A stretch of 64,000 bases of DNA from Aquitalea sp. LB_tupeE (GCF_013391415.1 NZ_JACAXB010000009.1:1-64000), one strand, 5' to 3'; shown: positions 47,330 through 58,549, counted from the first letter of the stretch. Notes: generated by a model from the letters alone, not told the origin. Translations and numbers: made by a program.

Positions 47330-50158
47330 TTACTTGGCAATCGTCATGGCTTCTTCGACGAAGGCCTTGAGCTGGGCAACGTGCTTGCTCATATAGCCTA
47401 CGGCCGGGGAAGCGGAAGACGGACGACCAGCGAACGACAAGAACTGCTTGCCGATCAACAGACCTTCCAGGCGATGGCGGATCTGGTACCAGGCACCCTG
47501 GTTACGCGGCTCTTCCTGCACCCACATCACTTCCTTGGCTTGCGGGAAGCGTGCCAGCTCGGCGGCTACCTGCTCGGTCGGGAAGGGATACAACTGCTCG
47601 ATGCGCACGATGGCGATTTCGTCTTCCAGGCCCTTTTCCTTGCGGCCGGCAGCCAGGTCGTAATACACCTGACCGGCACACAGCACCACGCGCTTCACTT
47701 TCTTCGGGTCCTGCACCACGGCATCGCCGATCACCGGACGGAGGCTGCCGTTGGTGAAGTCTTCGATCGGGCTCATGGAGTCCTTGAAACGCAGCAGGCG
47801 CTTGGACAGGAAGATCACCAGCGGCTTGCGGTACGGACGCAGCACCTGACGGCGCAGCATGTGGAACATCTGGCTGGCTTCGGACGGCATCACGATCTGC
47901 ATATTGTGCTCGGCGCACAGTTGCAGCCAGCGTTCCAGACGGGCGGAGGAGTGTTCCGGGCCCTGGCCATCGTAGCCGTGCGGCAGGATGGTGGTCAGGC
48001 CGCACAGACGGCCCCACTTGGTTTCGCCGGAGGAGATGAACTGGTCAATCGCCACCTGGGCGCCGTTGGCGAAGTCGCCGAACTGGGCTTCCCAGATCAC
48101 CAGCTGGTCCGGTGCGGAGCAGGCGTAGCCGTATTCGTAGGCCAGTACCGCTTCTTCGTTCAGGATGGAGTCGATCACCAGGAATTCGGCCTGATTATCG
48201 GACATATTGCGCAGCGGTACGTAGGAGCCTTGGTCCCAGCGTTCGCGGTTCTGGTCGTGCAGCACGGCGTGACGGTGGGAGAAGGTGCCACGGCCGGAGT
48301 CTTCACCGGACAGGCGGACACCGAAACCGTTGGTCACCAGCGAGGCATAGGCCAGGGTCTCGGCCATGCCCCAGTCGGCATTCTGTTCACCGGCAGCCAT
48401 GGCCTTGCGTGCAGCCAGTACCTTTTGCACGGTGGGGTGCAGCTTGAAGCCTTCCGGCAGGGTGGTGAACTTCTCGGTCAGGCGCTGGATGTCGGCGCGC
48501 GGCAGCGAAGTGTCGGTCGGGTGAGCCCAGTGGGTGCCCAGGTACTGGCTCCAGTCCAGGGCATGTTCGCGCTTGTAGTTGGTGAGCGCGGTCTGCTCCA
48601 CGTGCTCGCCCTTGTCCAGCGCGTCGCGGTAGGCCTGGATCAGTGCTTCGGCCTCTTCTGCCTTCAGCACGCCTTCCTGTACCAGACGCTCGGCATACAT
48701 GGCGCGTACGCCCTGATGCTTGGCGATCTTCTTGTACATCATCGGCTGGGTCAGGAAGGGATCATCCCCTTCGTTGTGACCCAGTTTGCGGTAGCAGACC
48801 AGATCGATGACTACGTCCTTGTTGAACTGCATGCGGTAGTCCAGCGCAGCCTGCATCACGTAGCAGACGGCTTCCGGATCATCACCGTTGACGTGGAAGA
48901 TCGGTGCTTCGACCATTTTGGCCACGTCGGTACAGTACAGGGTGGAACGCATGTCGCGCGTGTCCGAGGTGGTGAAACCCACCTGGTTGTTGATCACGAT
49001 GTGGATGGTGCCACCGGTACCGTAGCCGCGGGTTTGCGACAGGTTGAAGGTACCCTGGTTGACACCCAGGCCGCCAAAAGCGGAGTCACCGTGAATCAGT
49101 ACCGGCACGGCGCATTTGCGCTCGCTGTCCTTGCGGCGGTCCTGACGGGCGCGTACCGAGCCTTCCACCACCGGGTTGACGATTTCCAGGTGCGAGGGGT
49201 TGAACGCCAGCGACACATGCATCGGACCACTGGCAGTGGGGATGTCGGAGGAGAAGCCCATGTGGTACTTCACGTCACCGGAGGCCATTTGCTGGGCGGC
49301 CTTGCCTTCGAATTCGGCAAACAAGTCACGCGGCTGCTTGCCCAGCGTGTTCACCAGCACGTTCAGACGGCCGCGGTGGGCCATGCCGATGATCAGTTCC
49401 TGCACGCCAACCGAGGTGGCGTTGTGGATCAGGTGGTCCAGCGCAGCAATGGTGGATTCGCCACCTTCCAGCGAGAAGCGCTTCTGGCCAACGTATTTGG
49501 TATGCAGATAGCGTTCCAGGGTCTCGGCCGCAGTGATCTGCTTGAGGATGCGCATTTTCTTGGCGGCATCGTAGCGCGGGGTGGACAGATCGCCTTCAAA
49601 GCGTTTCTGTACCCAGTGCTTTTCGTCCGACTTGGTGATGTGCATGAATTCCAGACCGATATTGCCGCAGTAGGTCTGTTTCAGACGCGACAGGATATCG
49701 GACAGCGGCAGCTTTTGCGGTGCCACCAGCGAACCCACATTGAACTGCACCGCCATATCGGCATCGGTCAGGCCGTGCTTGTGCGGGTCCAGCTCTTGCA
49801 GGGTAGCCTGGTCCATGCGCTTGAGCGGGTCGAGATTTGCCTGACGGGAACCCAGTACGCGATAGGCCGAAATCAGCTTCAGCACGCCCACTTGCTTCTG
49901 CATGGTTTCCCATTCGCCGCCAGTGGTGTTGCGCGGGCCGCTGGCCGGTTTCTTGGCCAGTTGAATGAAGGATTCCTGGATGGGCATGTGCGGTACATCG
50001 CGCTCGGCGGCACCCGGTGCCTGTGCCAGCTTGTCGAAGTAGTCGCGCCATTCGGTCGGAACCGAATTCGCATCAGCGAGGTACTGTTCGTACAGTTCCT
50101 CGATGAACGGTGCATTCCCACCGAACAGGTAGGAATGACTGTACATGGATTGCATCAT
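47330..50158 (-). CDS. sucA: 2-oxoglutarate dehydrogenase E1
   Basis: 942 aa. Thiamine-diphosphate enzyme with IIGMAHRGRLNVLVNTLGK, the TPP motif HGDSAFGGLGVNQGTFNLS and the transketolase-like EYGYACSAPDQLVIWEAQFG. Start MMQSMYSHSYLFGG at 50158 with AAAGGG upstream. It decarboxylates 2-oxoglutarate and passes succinyl to OdhB. A very long antisense frame opposite this gene is a composition artefact. Confidence 0.97.
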   Translation of the reverse strand: MMQSMYSHSYLFGGNAPFIEELYEQYLADANSVPTEWRDYFDKLAQAPGAAERDVPHMPIQESFIQLAKKPASGPRNTTGGEWETMQKQVGVLKLISAYRVLGSRQANLDPLKRMDQATLQELDPHKHGLTDADMAVQFNVGSLVAPQKLPLSDILSRLKQTYCGNIGLEFMHITKSDEKHWVQKRFEGDLSTPRYDAAKKMRILKQITAAETLERYLHTKYVGQKRFSLEGGESTIAALDHLIHNATSVGVQELIIGMAHRGRLNVLVNTLGKQPRDLFAEFEGKAAQQMASGDVKYHMGFSSDIPTASGPMHVSLAFNPSHLEIVNPVVEGSVRARQDRRKDSERKCAVPVLIHGDSAFGGLGVNQGTFNLSQTRGYGTGGTIHIVINNQVGFTTSDTRDMRSTLYCTDVAKMVEAPIFHVNGDDPEAVCYVMQAALDYRMQFNKDVVIDLVCYRKLGHNEGDDPFLTQPMMYKKIAKHQGVRAMYAERLVQEGVLKAEEAEALIQAYRDALDKGEHVEQTALTNYKREHALDWSQYLGTHWAHPTDTSLPRADIQRLTEKFTTLPEGFKLHPTVQKVLAARKAMAAGEQNADWGMAETLAYASLVTNGFGVRLSGEDSGRGTFSHRHAVLHDQNRERWDQGSYVPLRNMSDNQAEFLVIDSILNEEAVLAYEYGYACSAPDQLVIWEAQFGDFANGAQVAIDQFISSGETKWGRLCGLTTILPHGYDGQGPEHSSARLERWLQLCAEHNMQIVMPSEASQMFHMLRRQVLRPYRKPLVIFLSKRLLRFKDSMSPIEDFTNGSLRPVIGDAVVQDPKKVKRVVLCAGQVYYDLAAGRKEKGLEDEIAIVRIEQLYPFPTEQVAAELARFPQAKEVMWVQEEPRNQGAWYQIRHRLEGLLIGKQFLSFAGRPSSASPAVGYMSKHVAQLKAFVEEAMTIAK

Positions 50159-50381
50159 TATTCGACCCTTTGTTTTATCTACGTACGTGTCTACGTTTGG
50201 CTACATTGCTGCGTGGAGAAAGCGTTGTGGAAAAGACGCAAGATGGGCTTTGGCAGGGCAAATCCGTCTCCGTATTTTCCGCAGCGCTCTGTCGGCGTCT
50301 GTCGTGAAACTGCTGACTGTATTCTGTAAGACAAGGTAAAAAGTTGGCCGAAACGTGTCCGGCCAACTCGTCACTGCCTGA

Positions 50382-51671
50382 TTAGCGCTTGTCGATATCG
50401 ACAATATCGCGGCGCGGGGCGCCGGTGTACAGCTGACGCGGACGGCCGATCTTCATGGCCGGGTCGGCGATCATCTCGCTCCAGTGCGCAATCCAGCCCA
50501 CGGTACGTGCCAGGGCGAAGATCGGGGTGAACATCGAAACCGGAATGCCAATGGCAGACAGTACGATGCCGGAGTAGAAGTCGACGTTCGGGTACAGCTT
50601 GCGCTCGATGAAGTACGGGTCTTCCAGGGCGATCTTTTCCAGTGCCATGGCCAGCTTGAACTTCGGATCGTTGTGCAGACCCAGTTCGTTCAGCACTTCG
50701 TCGCAGGTCTGCTTCATGATGGCGGCGCGCGGGTCCATGTTCTTGTACACGCGGTGGCCAAAGCCCATCAGTTTGTAGCGCTTGTCCTTCACGCCCTGCA
50801 TGAAGTCGGCCACGTTGTCCACGCTGCCGATTTCGTCCAGCATTTTCAGTACGGCTTCGTTAGCGCCACCGTGGGACGGGCCCCACAGGCAGGCGATACC
50901 GGCAGCGATACATGCGAACGGGTTGGCACCGGAGGAGCCAGCCAGACGTACGGTGGAGGTGGAAGCGTTCTGCTCGTGGTCGGCGTGCAGGGTGAAGATG
51001 CGGTCCAGCGCGCGGGCCAGAACCGGGTTCACCTTGTATTCTTCACACGGGGTGGAGAACATCATGTGCAGGAAGTTTTCCGCATAGGTCAGGCCGTTTT
51101 TCGGGTAGGAGAACGGCAGGCCCTTGTTGTAGCGGTAGGCTTGTGCGGCGATGGTCGGCAGCTTGGCCACCAGACGGTGGGCGGAGATGCGACGGTGTTC
51201 CGGATTGGTGATGTCCAGCGAGTCGTGGTAGAAGGCGGACAGCGCGCCAACCACACCCACCATTACAGCCATCGGGTGTGCGTCACGACGGAAGCCCTTG
51301 AACAGGCTCATCAGCTGGTCGTGCAGCATGTTATGGCGCATCACGCCACGTTCGAATTCCTTGCGCTGGGCTGCGGTCGGCAGGTCGCCATTCAGCAGCA
51401 GGTAGCACACTTCCAGATAGTCGCTCTTTTCAGCCAGCTGCTCGATCGGATAGCCGCGGTAGTAGAGCTGACCCAGATCACCGTCGATGAAGGTGATGGC
51501 GGACTCGCAGCTGGCGGTGGCCAGGAAGCCCGGGTCAAAGGTGAACATGCCGGTCTTGGAGAAGGCACGGATATCGACGACATCCGGACCCAGAGTGCCG
51601 GACAGTACCGGCATTTCCAGTGTGTCCTTGCCCTCGTTGTAAGCGAGCGTCACTTTGCGGTTAGTTTCCAC
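50382..51671 (-). CDS. gltA: Citrate synthase
   Basis: 429 aa, hexameric type II length. Catalytic residues lie in [11 protein letters not shown] (His), [13 protein letters not shown] (His) and NVDFYSGI (Asp). The start is a GTG (51669-51671) with GGGAG 7 bp upstream. It condenses acetyl-CoA and oxaloacetate, and its NADH sensitivity is expected but not visible. 61 bp after sdhE. Confidence 0.97.
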   Translation of the reverse strand: METNRKVTLAYNEGKDTLEMPVLSGTLGPDVVDIRAFSKTGMFTFDPGFLATASCESAITFIDGDLGQLYYRGYPIEQLAEKSDYLEVCYLLLNGDLPTAAQRKEFERGVMRHNMLHDQLMSLFKGFRRDAHPMAVMVGVVGALSAFYHDSLDITNPEHRRISAHRLVAKLPTIAAQAYRYNKGLPFSYPKNGLTYAENFLHMMFSTPCEEYKVNPVLARALDRIFTLHADHEQNASTSTVRLAGSSGANPFACIAAGIACLWGPSHGGANEAVLKMLDEIGSVDNVADFMQGVKDKRYKLMGFGHRVYKNMDPRAAIMKQTCDEVLNELGLHNDPKFKLAMALEKIALEDPYFIERKLYPNVDFYSGIVLSAIGIPVSMFTPIFALARTVGWIAHWSEMIADPAMKIGRPRQLYTGAPRRDIVDIDKR

Positions 51672-51732
51672 AGCAATACTCCCAGTCAGTTTTGTGGTGT
51701 TGTAATCGTTTTTGGGCCCTGCAGCCTGCGAC

Positions 51733-51981
51733 TCAAACCGAGCGCAGGATCTCGATGATGGCGGCTTCTTCCGGATCGTCCAGGTCAGCCTTGCCGTTCA
51801 CCACATCCAGGAAGTCGGTGTCGGGCAAATCGAGAATACGCTTGTAGGCGTCGATCTCCGCCGGGGAGAGTGCATCGAAGCGCTGGGCAAAAAACCGCTC
51901 CAGCACCAGATCCAGCTCCAGCAAGCCCCGGCGGGACCGCCAACGGATCCGCTTGAGTTCAATCGGATCGTAAGCGGTCAT
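51733..51981 (-). CDS. sdhE: Succinate dehydrogenase flavinylation factor SdhE
   Basis: 82 aa. [20 protein letters not shown] holds the RGxxE motif (RRGLLE) that binds SdhA for covalent FAD attachment. ATG at 51981 overlaps the sdhB stop by 4 bp. Short, highly charged, and of standard length for YgfY. Confidence 0.95.
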   Translation of the reverse strand: MTAYDPIELKRIRWRSRRGLLELDLVLERFFAQRFDALSPAEIDAYKRILDLPDTDFLDVVNGKADLDDPEEAAIIEILRSV

Positions 51982-52688
51982 ACTGCACGCTTGACCATCA
52001 GGTCTTTGATCTTGCCGATTGCCTTGGTGGGGTTCAGGCCCTTGGGGCAGACATCGACACAGTTCATGATGGTGTGGCAACGGAACAGACGGTACGGATC
52101 TTCCAGATTGTCCAGACGCTCGTTGATGGCGGTGTCGCGGGTATCGGCAATGAAGCGATAGGCTGCGAGCAGGCCGGCCGGGCCAACGAATTTGTCCGGA
52201 TTCCACCAGAACGACGGGCAGGACGTGGAGCAGCAGGCGCACAGAATGCACTCGTACAAGCCGTTGAGTTCTTCACGGTCTTCCGGGCTTTGCAGGCGCT
52301 CGCGTTCCGGCGGCGGCGTGTCGTTGATCACGTACGGCTTGATCGAGTGGTATTGCTTGAAGAACTGAGTCATGTCGACGATCAGGTCGCGTACCACCGG
52401 CAGGCCCGGCAACGGACGCAGCTCGATCGGCTGTTTCAGATCGCGGAAGTCGGTCAGACAGGCCAGACCGTTCTTGCCGTTGATGTTCATGGCGTCAGAG
52501 CCACACACACCCTCGCGGCAGGAACGACGGAAGGTGATGGTGTCGTCCTTCACCTTCAGCTTGGTCAGCGCATCCAGCAACTTGCGGTCAGTGGAATCCA
52601 GCTCGACGCTGATGTCCTGCATGTAGGGCTTGGCATCCTTGTCCGGATCGTAACGGTAGATGCGGAATTTGACGGTTTCTGTAGTCAT
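51978..52688 (-). CDS. sdhB: Succinate dehydrogenase iron-sulfur subunit
   Basis: 236 aa. [2Fe-2S] motif [21 protein letters not shown] and the ferredoxin-type motifs [18 protein letters not shown] and [19 protein letters not shown] for [4Fe-4S] and [3Fe-4S]. Start at ATG 52688 with AAGGG upstream; a TTG further upstream is less likely. Overlaps sdhE by 4 bp. Confidence 0.97.
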   Translation of the reverse strand: MTTETVKFRIYRYDPDKDAKPYMQDISVELDSTDRKLLDALTKLKVKDDTITFRRSCREGVCGSDAMNINGKNGLACLTDFRDLKQPIELRPLPGLPVVRDLIVDMTQFFKQYHSIKPYVINDTPPPERERLQSPEDREELNGLYECILCACCSTSCPSFWWNPDKFVGPAGLLAAYRFIADTRDTAINERLDNLEDPYRLFRCHTIMNCVDVCPKGLNPTKAIGKIKDLMVKRAV

Positions 52689-52701
52689 CTTGTTCAAGCC
52701 C

Positions 52702-54474
52702 TTAGTAGGAACGTGTCTTCAGAGCAATGGTGTCGACTGTCAACGGCTGCAGGTTCACCGGCTTGTATTCCAGACGGTTGCCTTCGCGGCTCCACAGGGT
52801 GTGCTTGAGCCAGTTGGCATCGTCACGGCCGTTCGGAGTTTCCGGTGTATCCGGTGCATCGTCACGCACGTGTGCGCCGCGCGATTCGGTACGGGCATTG
52901 GCCGAGATCATGGTGGCCTTGGCCACTTCGATCAGGTTTTCCAGCTCCAGAGCCTCGATGCGCGCCATGTTGAACACGCTGGATTTGTCGGAAATTTCGG
53001 TCTTTTGAACCATCTTTTCCACTTCCAGAATCTTCTCGACACCCTCAGCCAGCATGTCCTTGAAGCGGAACACGCCGCAGTGCGCCTGCATGGTGCGCTG
53101 CATGGCGGTACGGGCATCGTTGACGGCAACGCCATTGGTTTGCTTGTTCAGGCGTTCCACGCGGGCTACCGAACGTTCTACGTCGGCAGTAGCCAGTTGC
53201 GGCAGTTCCAGCGGCTGTTGCTTGATGAAGTCGATCATCGAGTTGGCCGAGCTCTTGCCGAAGACCAGCAGGTCGAGCAGGGAGTTGGTACCCAGGCGGT
53301 TGGCACCGTGCACCGAGGCGCAAGCGCATTCGCCGGCGGCGTAGAAGCCGTGTACCGGTTTGCCGTCAACCACCACTTCACCGTGGTAGTTGGTGGGAAT
53401 GCCACCCATCTGGTAGTGACAGGTCGGCACCACCGGAATCGGCGCCTTGATCGGGTCCACACCGGCAAACTTGATGGAAATTTCACGGATGCCCGGCAGC
53501 TTGGACATGATCACATCGGGGTCGAGGTGAGTGATGTCCAGCAGCACGTGATCCTTGTTCGGGCCGCAACCACGGCCTTCGTTGATCTCGGTCACCATGG
53601 CACGGGATACCACGTCACGCGAAGCCAGATCCTTGGCATTCGGTGCATAGCGTTCCATGAAGCGTTCACCCGCGCTGTTACGCAGGATGCCGCCTTCACC
53701 ACGGACACCTTCGGTAATCAGTACACCGGCACCGGCAACGCCAGTGGGGTGGAATTGCCAGAATTCCATGTCTTCCAGCGGGATGCCGGCACGTGCAGCC
53801 ATGCCCAGGCCATCGCCAGTGTTGATGAAGGCATTGGTGGAAGAAGCATAGATACGACCGGCACCACCAGTGGCAAACAGGGTGGCTTTGGCCTGGAATA
53901 CCACGATTTCCGAGGTTTCCATTTCCATGGCAATCACGCCTTGTACATTGCCGTCGGCATCGCGAATCAGGTCCAGTGCCATCCACTCGACAAAGAAGTG
54001 GGTATTGGCACGCACATTGCGCTGGTACAGCGCGTGCAGCATGGCATGACCGGTACGGTCGGCGGCAGCACAGGCGCGACGCACCGGTTTTTCACCGAAG
54101 TTGGACATGTGGCCACCAAACGGACGCTGGTAGATGGTGCCATCAGCGTTACGGTCGAACGGCATGCCGTAGTGTTCCAGCTCGGTCACCACCTTCGGTG
54201 CCTCGCGGCACATGAATTCGATGGCATCCTGGTCGCCCAGCCAGTCCGAACCCTTTACGGTGTCGTACATGTGCCAGGTCCAGTGATCTTCCTCGGAGTT
54301 ACCCAGCGAGGCGGACACACCGCCCTGCGCCGCTACGGTATGCGAGCGGGTGGGAAATACCTTGGACAGAACGGCAGTCTTCAGGCCAGCTTCGGACAGC
54401 TGCAGGGCGGCACGCATGCCGGCACCACCTGCGCCAACGATTACTGCATCAAAATGACGAACAGGTACGCCCAT
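52702..54474 (-). CDS. sdhA: Succinate dehydrogenase flavoprotein subunit
   Basis: 590 aa. FAD site [20 protein letters not shown], the flavinylated His in [16 protein letters not shown], and the catalytic block [20 protein letters not shown] and [14 protein letters not shown]. It oxidises succinate to fumarate. The start overlaps the sdhD stop by 1 base (TAATG). Confidence 0.97.
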   Translation of the reverse strand: MGVPVRHFDAVIVGAGGAGMRAALQLSEAGLKTAVLSKVFPTRSHTVAAQGGVSASLGNSEEDHWTWHMYDTVKGSDWLGDQDAIEFMCREAPKVVTELEHYGMPFDRNADGTIYQRPFGGHMSNFGEKPVRRACAAADRTGHAMLHALYQRNVRANTHFFVEWMALDLIRDADGNVQGVIAMEMETSEIVVFQAKATLFATGGAGRIYASSTNAFINTGDGLGMAARAGIPLEDMEFWQFHPTGVAGAGVLITEGVRGEGGILRNSAGERFMERYAPNAKDLASRDVVSRAMVTEINEGRGCGPNKDHVLLDITHLDPDVIMSKLPGIREISIKFAGVDPIKAPIPVVPTCHYQMGGIPTNYHGEVVVDGKPVHGFYAAGECACASVHGANRLGTNSLLDLLVFGKSSANSMIDFIKQQPLELPQLATADVERSVARVERLNKQTNGVAVNDARTAMQRTMQAHCGVFRFKDMLAEGVEKILEVEKMVQKTEISDKSSVFNMARIEALELENLIEVAKATMISANARTESRGAHVRDDAPDTPETPNGRDDANWLKHTLWSREGNRLEYKPVNLQPLTVDTIALKTRSY

Positions 54475-54818
54475 TACAGCCCCCAGACAACTTTAACGGA
54501 ATAGATGAAACAGGACACCAGCCACACGATGGTGAAGGCATGCAGCGCCAGGCGCAGGCCGGTCGGCTTGATGTAGTCCATCCACACATCGCGGATACCA
54601 ACCCATACGTGCAGGAATACTGCCAGCAAGGTGGTCTGGGTCAGTACCTGCACCCAGGTTTGCGCGAAGAAGTCTTTCCAGCCGGCATAGCTGGACGGCA
54701 TGGTCAGCAGGAACAGTGCCAGAGCTACGGTATAGATCACCATGATGGTGGCCGTCACGCGCTGCATGACCCAGTCGCGCAAACCGTAGTGAGCGCCGAT
54801 GACAGAGCGGTTTACCAT
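54474..54818 (-). CDS. sdhD: Succinate dehydrogenase membrane anchor SdhD
   Basis: 114 aa with three membrane helices. The heme b and quinone region [18 protein letters not shown] has the axial His. Part of sdhCDAB; overlaps sdhC by 7 bp and sdhA by 1 base. Confidence 0.95.
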   Translation of the reverse strand: MVNRSVIGAHYGLRDWVMQRVTATIMVIYTVALALFLLTMPSSYAGWKDFFAQTWVQVLTQTTLLAVFLHVWVGIRDVWMDYIKPTGLRLALHAFTIVWLVSCFIYSVKVVWGL

Positions 54819-55186
54819 AGTGCTACCCCCAGAATCAGAGTCAGAGCCAGGCTCACCACCACAACAGTCTTGGCGGTAGCGCGAGCGGTTTGCAGTTCCA
54901 GACCCTTATGGATATCCAGGAACAGGAAACGGATACCGGCACAGAAGTGATGCATGTAGGCCCACAGCAAGCCGATGAGGACAATCTTCATCAGCGGGTG
55001 CGCGACTACGGCACGGTAGGTTTCAAAGGACTCTGCTGAACTGAGCGAACCATGTAGGAGGTAGATCAACAGCGGGAGGGAAAAGAAGAGCGCCACACCA
55101 CTGACCCGGTGCAAGATCGAGACGATGCCCGGGATGGGCAGTCTGATCGTGGCCAGATCCAGGTGCTTCGGTCGTTGCTTCTGCAT
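54812..55186 (-). CDS. sdhC: Succinate dehydrogenase cytochrome b556 subunit
   Basis: 124 aa with three membrane helices. IVSILHRVSGVALFFSLP and YMHHFCAGIRFLFLDIHKG are the Sdh_cyt signatures, and the His in HHFCAGIR binds heme b. First gene of the TCA block; AAGGAAG precedes ATG 55186. Its promoter should lie in the 224 bp before the GntR gene. Confidence 0.95.
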   Translation of the reverse strand: MQKQRPKHLDLATIRLPIPGIVSILHRVSGVALFFSLPLLIYLLHGSLSSAESFETYRAVVAHPLMKIVLIGLLWAYMHHFCAGIRFLFLDIHKGLELQTARATAKTVVVVSLALTLILGVALW

Positions 55187-55410
55187 ATGGCTTCCTTGGA
55201 TGTATTTGAACCAAGTGGTTATCTCCGGGCCCCTGTCTGGAAGCCCGCCTGAAAGGTCCGCCCTTGTAGAAACCGGGAGGTCCCCTTCAATACTTAACAT
55301 CATACCGCCCGATGCTGCAGGGCAATATGATCTCGAAATTCTAGCAAAAATCACCCGGCTACTGCCCGTTTTTTGCCGGACAAGCGACATTTGCATGCTG
55401 CCAGGCGACA

Positions 55411-56145
55411 TCAGCAGCCCTTTTGCAGTAGCGCCAGGTCTCGACTCAGACAATAGCGCTGCCGCCATTCAACCCGCTCTCCAACTGACGAAAAGGTTAG
55501 TCGAAGCATACTCAACACCGGCTCTTCCAGTGCCGCCCCGGACAGGCCAAGCAAGTTGGCATCCTCTCGCGGCAGCATCACTGCACGGTATTGCTCACGA
55601 CTTTCCACCACCCTCACCCCGAAGCGCTGCTGCAAGGTGGCATACACACCCACACCCGAGCGAAACCAGCGCGCCTCCATGCCATCGAAGCGCTCCGCAG
55701 GCAGATAAGCCTCATCCAGCGCCACCGGCCTGCCCTGACCGCGCCACAACTGGCGCACTCGAAACATTGGCGCATGACGACGCAACTGCAGGGCTACTGC
55801 CATGTCGTCGCTGGCATTCATCCGGGAAATCGCCAGAAACTCGCAACTGAGCCGATCCGGCACCTCGTCAAACACACCGGGCGATTGCAACAAGGCATTA
55901 CCCCAATCACTCAACACCGGCGCAACAAACGTTCCCTTGCCTTGCTGGCGGTAAAGCAGGCCATCTGCCACCAGTTCGCTCAGCGCCTTGCGAACTGTTC
56001 CCTGGCTAACCGACATTTCACCGGCCAGGTCCCACTCACTGGGCAGGGCATCATGCTCCAGCCATTCACCTTCGGCGATACGACGCAGTAAATACTGCTT
56101 GATCTGCACATACAGCGGCTGTCGACGTGGGGCATTTGCAATCAT
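55411..56145 (-). CDS. GntR family regulator (HutC/UTRA subfamily)
   Basis: 244 aa. PLYVQIKQYLLRRIAEGEWL and EMSVSQGTVRKALSELVADG form the GntR winged helix, and QQGKGTFVAP ends it; the UTRA ligand domain fills the rest (PVALDEAYLPAERFDG, YATLQQRFGVRV). It stands between sdhC and mdh, in line with control of central carbon genes. ATG 56145 chosen; 56163 is another in-frame start, and neither has a strong ribosome binding site. The ligand is unknown. Confidence 0.88.
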   Translation of the reverse strand: MIANAPRRQPLYVQIKQYLLRRIAEGEWLEHDALPSEWDLAGEMSVSQGTVRKALSELVADGLLYRQQGKGTFVAPVLSDWGNALLQSPGVFDEVPDRLSCEFLAISRMNASDDMAVALQLRRHAPMFRVRQLWRGQGRPVALDEAYLPAERFDGMEARWFRSGVGVYATLQQRFGVRVVESREQYRAVMLPREDANLLGLSGAALEEPVLSMLRLTFSSVGERVEWRQRYCLSRDLALLQKGC

Positions 56146-56186
56146 GTAGTGGCTTTGTATCATCAAACAAATCAAGCGTAAAGAGA

Positions 56187-56202
56187 TGTCTTATATAAGA
56201 CA
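56187..56202. promoter_or_regulatory. 16-bp perfect palindrome, probable GntR operator
   Basis: TGTCTTATATAAGACA is a perfect palindrome 42 bp upstream of the GntR start and 147 bp upstream of mdh, with the GT..AC ends typical of GntR operators. It probably mediates autoregulation and perhaps control of mdh. A second palindrome ATCAGAATTTCTGAT lies at 56223-56237. I did not see the same 16-mer upstream of sdhC. Confidence 0.65.
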
Positions 56203-56349
56203 CAAGAGCAAAAGCAGCATATCAGAATTTCTGATGGGGATTCCAGCCCCACATGGTCTACACTCCGTGATACACTCGCTTCACACTTATAGTGCAGAGC
56301 AACATCTGCTATTTGAGACAGTCTCGGATATCTAAAGGAGAGTCCACCA

Positions 56350-57330
56350 ATGAAAGCTCCCGTTCGCGTTGCCGTTACCGGCGCTGCTGGCCAGATTGGC
56401 TACAGCCTGCTGTTCCGTATCGCCAGTGGTGAAATGCTGGGCAAAGACCAGCCGGTCATCCTGCAACTGCTCGACCTGCCGCAAGCCCAGACCGCCGTTA
56501 AAGGCGTAATGATGGAACTGGAAGACTGTGCCTTCCCGCTGCTGGCCGGCATGGTTGCCACCGACGATCCGAACGTCGCTTTCAAGGACGCTCAAGTAGC
56601 CCTGCTGGTGGGTGCTCGTCCGCGTAGCAAAGGCATGGAACGCAAGGACCTGCTGGAAGCCAACGGTGCCATCTTCACCGTTCAGGGCAAAGCTCTGAAC
56701 GACCACGCAGACCGCAATGTACGCGTACTGGTGGTTGGCAACCCGGCCAACACCAATGCCTGGATCGCCATGAAGAGCGCTCCGGACCTCAACCCGAAAA
56801 ATTTCACCGCCATGTTGCGTCTGGACCACAACCGCGCCCTGTCGCAAATCGCTGCCAAGACTGGCAAGCCGGTTTCCGCCATCAAGGACCTGGCGGTATG
56901 GGGCAACCACTCCCCGACCATGTACGCCGACTACCGCTTCGCCACCATCGATGGCCAATCGGTTAAAGCCCTGATCAACGATGAAGCCTGGAACCGTGAC
57001 GTATTCCTGCCGACCGTTGGCAAGCGCGGTGCCGCCATCATCGAAGCACGTGGCCTGTCCTCCGCTGCTTCCGCTGCCAATGCCGCCATCGACCACATCC
57101 ACGACTGGGTGCTGGGCAGCAACGGCAAGTGGGTGACCATGGGCATTCCGTCCGACGGTTCCTACGGCATTCCGGAAGGTGTGATGTACGGCTTCCCGGT
57201 TGTATGCGAAAATGGCGAGTACAAGATCGTTCAAGGCCTGGAAGTGGACGAGTTCAGCCGCGAACGCATGAACTTCACCCTGGCCGAGCTGGAAGAAGAG
57301 CGCGCAGCTGTCGCTCACCTGTTTGGCTAA
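56350..57330 (+). CDS. mdh: Malate dehydrogenase
   Basis: 326 aa of the larger (MDH2-like) type. NAD site [19 protein letters not shown], substrate arginines in [15 protein letters not shown], and the catalytic pair in [13 protein letters not shown] and [12 protein letters not shown]. Oxidises malate to oxaloacetate, closing the TCA cycle encoded nearby. AAAGGAGAG lies before the start. Confidence 0.97.
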   Translation: MKAPVRVAVTGAAGQIGYSLLFRIASGEMLGKDQPVILQLLDLPQAQTAVKGVMMELEDCAFPLLAGMVATDDPNVAFKDAQVALLVGARPRSKGMERKDLLEANGAIFTVQGKALNDHADRNVRVLVVGNPANTNAWIAMKSAPDLNPKNFTAMLRLDHNRALSQIAAKTGKPVSAIKDLAVWGNHSPTMYADYRFATIDGQSVKALINDEAWNRDVFLPTVGKRGAAIIEARGLSSAASAANAAIDHIHDWVLGSNGKWVTMGIPSDGSYGIPEGVMYGFPVVCENGEYKIVQGLEVDEFSRERMNFTLAELEEERAAVAHLFG

Positions 57331-57350
57331 GCAGTAGCCAGATCAGCGAA

Positions 57351-57375
57351 AAGCGCACCGCATGGTGCGCTTTTT
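57351..57375 (+). terminator. mdh terminator
   Basis: Stem AAGCGCACC (57351-57359) with GGTGCGCTT (57364-57372), GCAT loop, followed by TTTG. Strong terminator. Confidence 0.92.
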
Positions 57376-57441
57376 GTGTTTGATCAATAGTGCCAAGAAT
57401 ATTTGAATTTACTAATACAGACTGCTAACTGGAGCAAGAGC

Positions 57442-58549
57442 ATGATTGAAGTTGAAGTCCTGAACCAGATCGCGGCCACGATTGAAAACCTGGCCGAACG
57501 CGCCGCCGATATTCGGGGGTATCTTTGACTACGACGGTAAAAAAGACCGTCTGGAAGAAGTAAGCCGCCTCACCGAAGACCCTGATATCTGGAACGACCC
57601 CAAGCGCGCCCAGGAACTGGGCCGCGAACGCAAGCAACTGGAAGACGTGGTACTGGTGCTGGACAGCATCAATGCCAGTATCGCCGATGGCCGCGAACTG
57701 CTGGAAATGGGCAAGAGCGAAGAGGATGACGAAACCATTCTCGCCGTGCAGTCCGACATGGAAGAAGTTGAGGCCAAAGTGGCCAAGATGGAATTCCGCC
57801 GCATGTTCCACGACCCGATGGACCCGAACAACTGCTTCCTGGACATCCAGGCTGGTGCCGGTGGCACCGAGGCACAAGACTGGGCCGGCATGCTGTTGCG
57901 CATGTACACCCGCTATGCCGAGCGCAAGGGCTTCAAGGTAGACGTGCTGGAAGTATCCGAAGGCGAAGTGGCCGGCATCAGCAGCGCCACGCTGAAGATC
58001 GAGGGCGAATACGCCTACGGCCTGCTGCGTACCGAAGTGGGTGTACACCGCCTGGTACGTGTGTCGCCGTTCGATTCCAACGCCCGCCGCCACACCTCGT
58101 TCTCCTCGGTATTCGTCTACCCGGAAGTGGACGACAGCTTCGAGATCGACATCAACCCCGCTGATTTGCGTATCGATACCTACCGCGCCTCTGGTGCTGG
58201 TGGTCAGCACATCAACAAGACCGACTCGGCCGTACGTATCACCCACTTGCCCACCAATACCGTGGTGCAGTGTCAGAACGACCGCTCGCAGCACCGCAAC
58301 CGCGATGAAGCCATGCAGATGCTGCGCGCCAAGTTGTACGAGCTGGAACTGAAAAAGCGCAACGAAGCCAAGCAGGCACTGGAAGACACCAAGACCGACG
58401 TGGGTTGGGGTCACCAGATCCGCTCTTACGTGTTCGACCAGTCCCGCATCAAGGACCTGCGTACCAGCCACGAAGTGGGCAATATCAAGGGCGTCATGGA
58501 TGGCGACCTGGACGGCTTCATCGAAGCCAGTCTGAAACAGGGCGTGTAA
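57442..58549 (+). CDS. prfB: Peptide chain release factor 2 (programmed +1 frameshift)
   Basis: 368 aa when read with the +1 shift: 28 codons from ATG 57442 to CTT at 57523-57525, then GAC at 57527. Domain 2 has [14 protein letters not shown] (SPF anticodon-like motif for UGA/UAA) and domain 3 has the [13 protein letters not shown] catalytic GGQ. It ends translation at UAA and UGA. Only the 3' part (from 57482) is one frame, so software often misses the first 27 codons. The gene is followed by a GC-rich stem without T-run, then lysS. Confidence 0.95.
57515..57529 (+). promoter_or_regulatory. prfB programmed frameshift site
   Basis: CGGGGGT (Shine-Dalgarno-like) three bases before CTT TGA C: the classical CUU-UGA-C slip site with internal SD. 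Low RF2 lets the ribosome slip on CUU into +1; high RF2 ends translation at UGA. This gives autoregulation of RF2. Confidence 0.9.

Noticed and set aside
47084-50329. 1081-codon antisense frame opposite sucA
   Set aside because: Mirror of the sucA codon pattern; no start signal and no domain.
52660-54504. 614-codon antisense frame opposite sdhA
   Set aside because: Shadow of sdhA, which has complete catalytic motifs.
57442-57530. prfB as a frameshifted pseudogene
   Set aside because: The in-frame UGA lies in the classical CUU-UGA-C programmed site.
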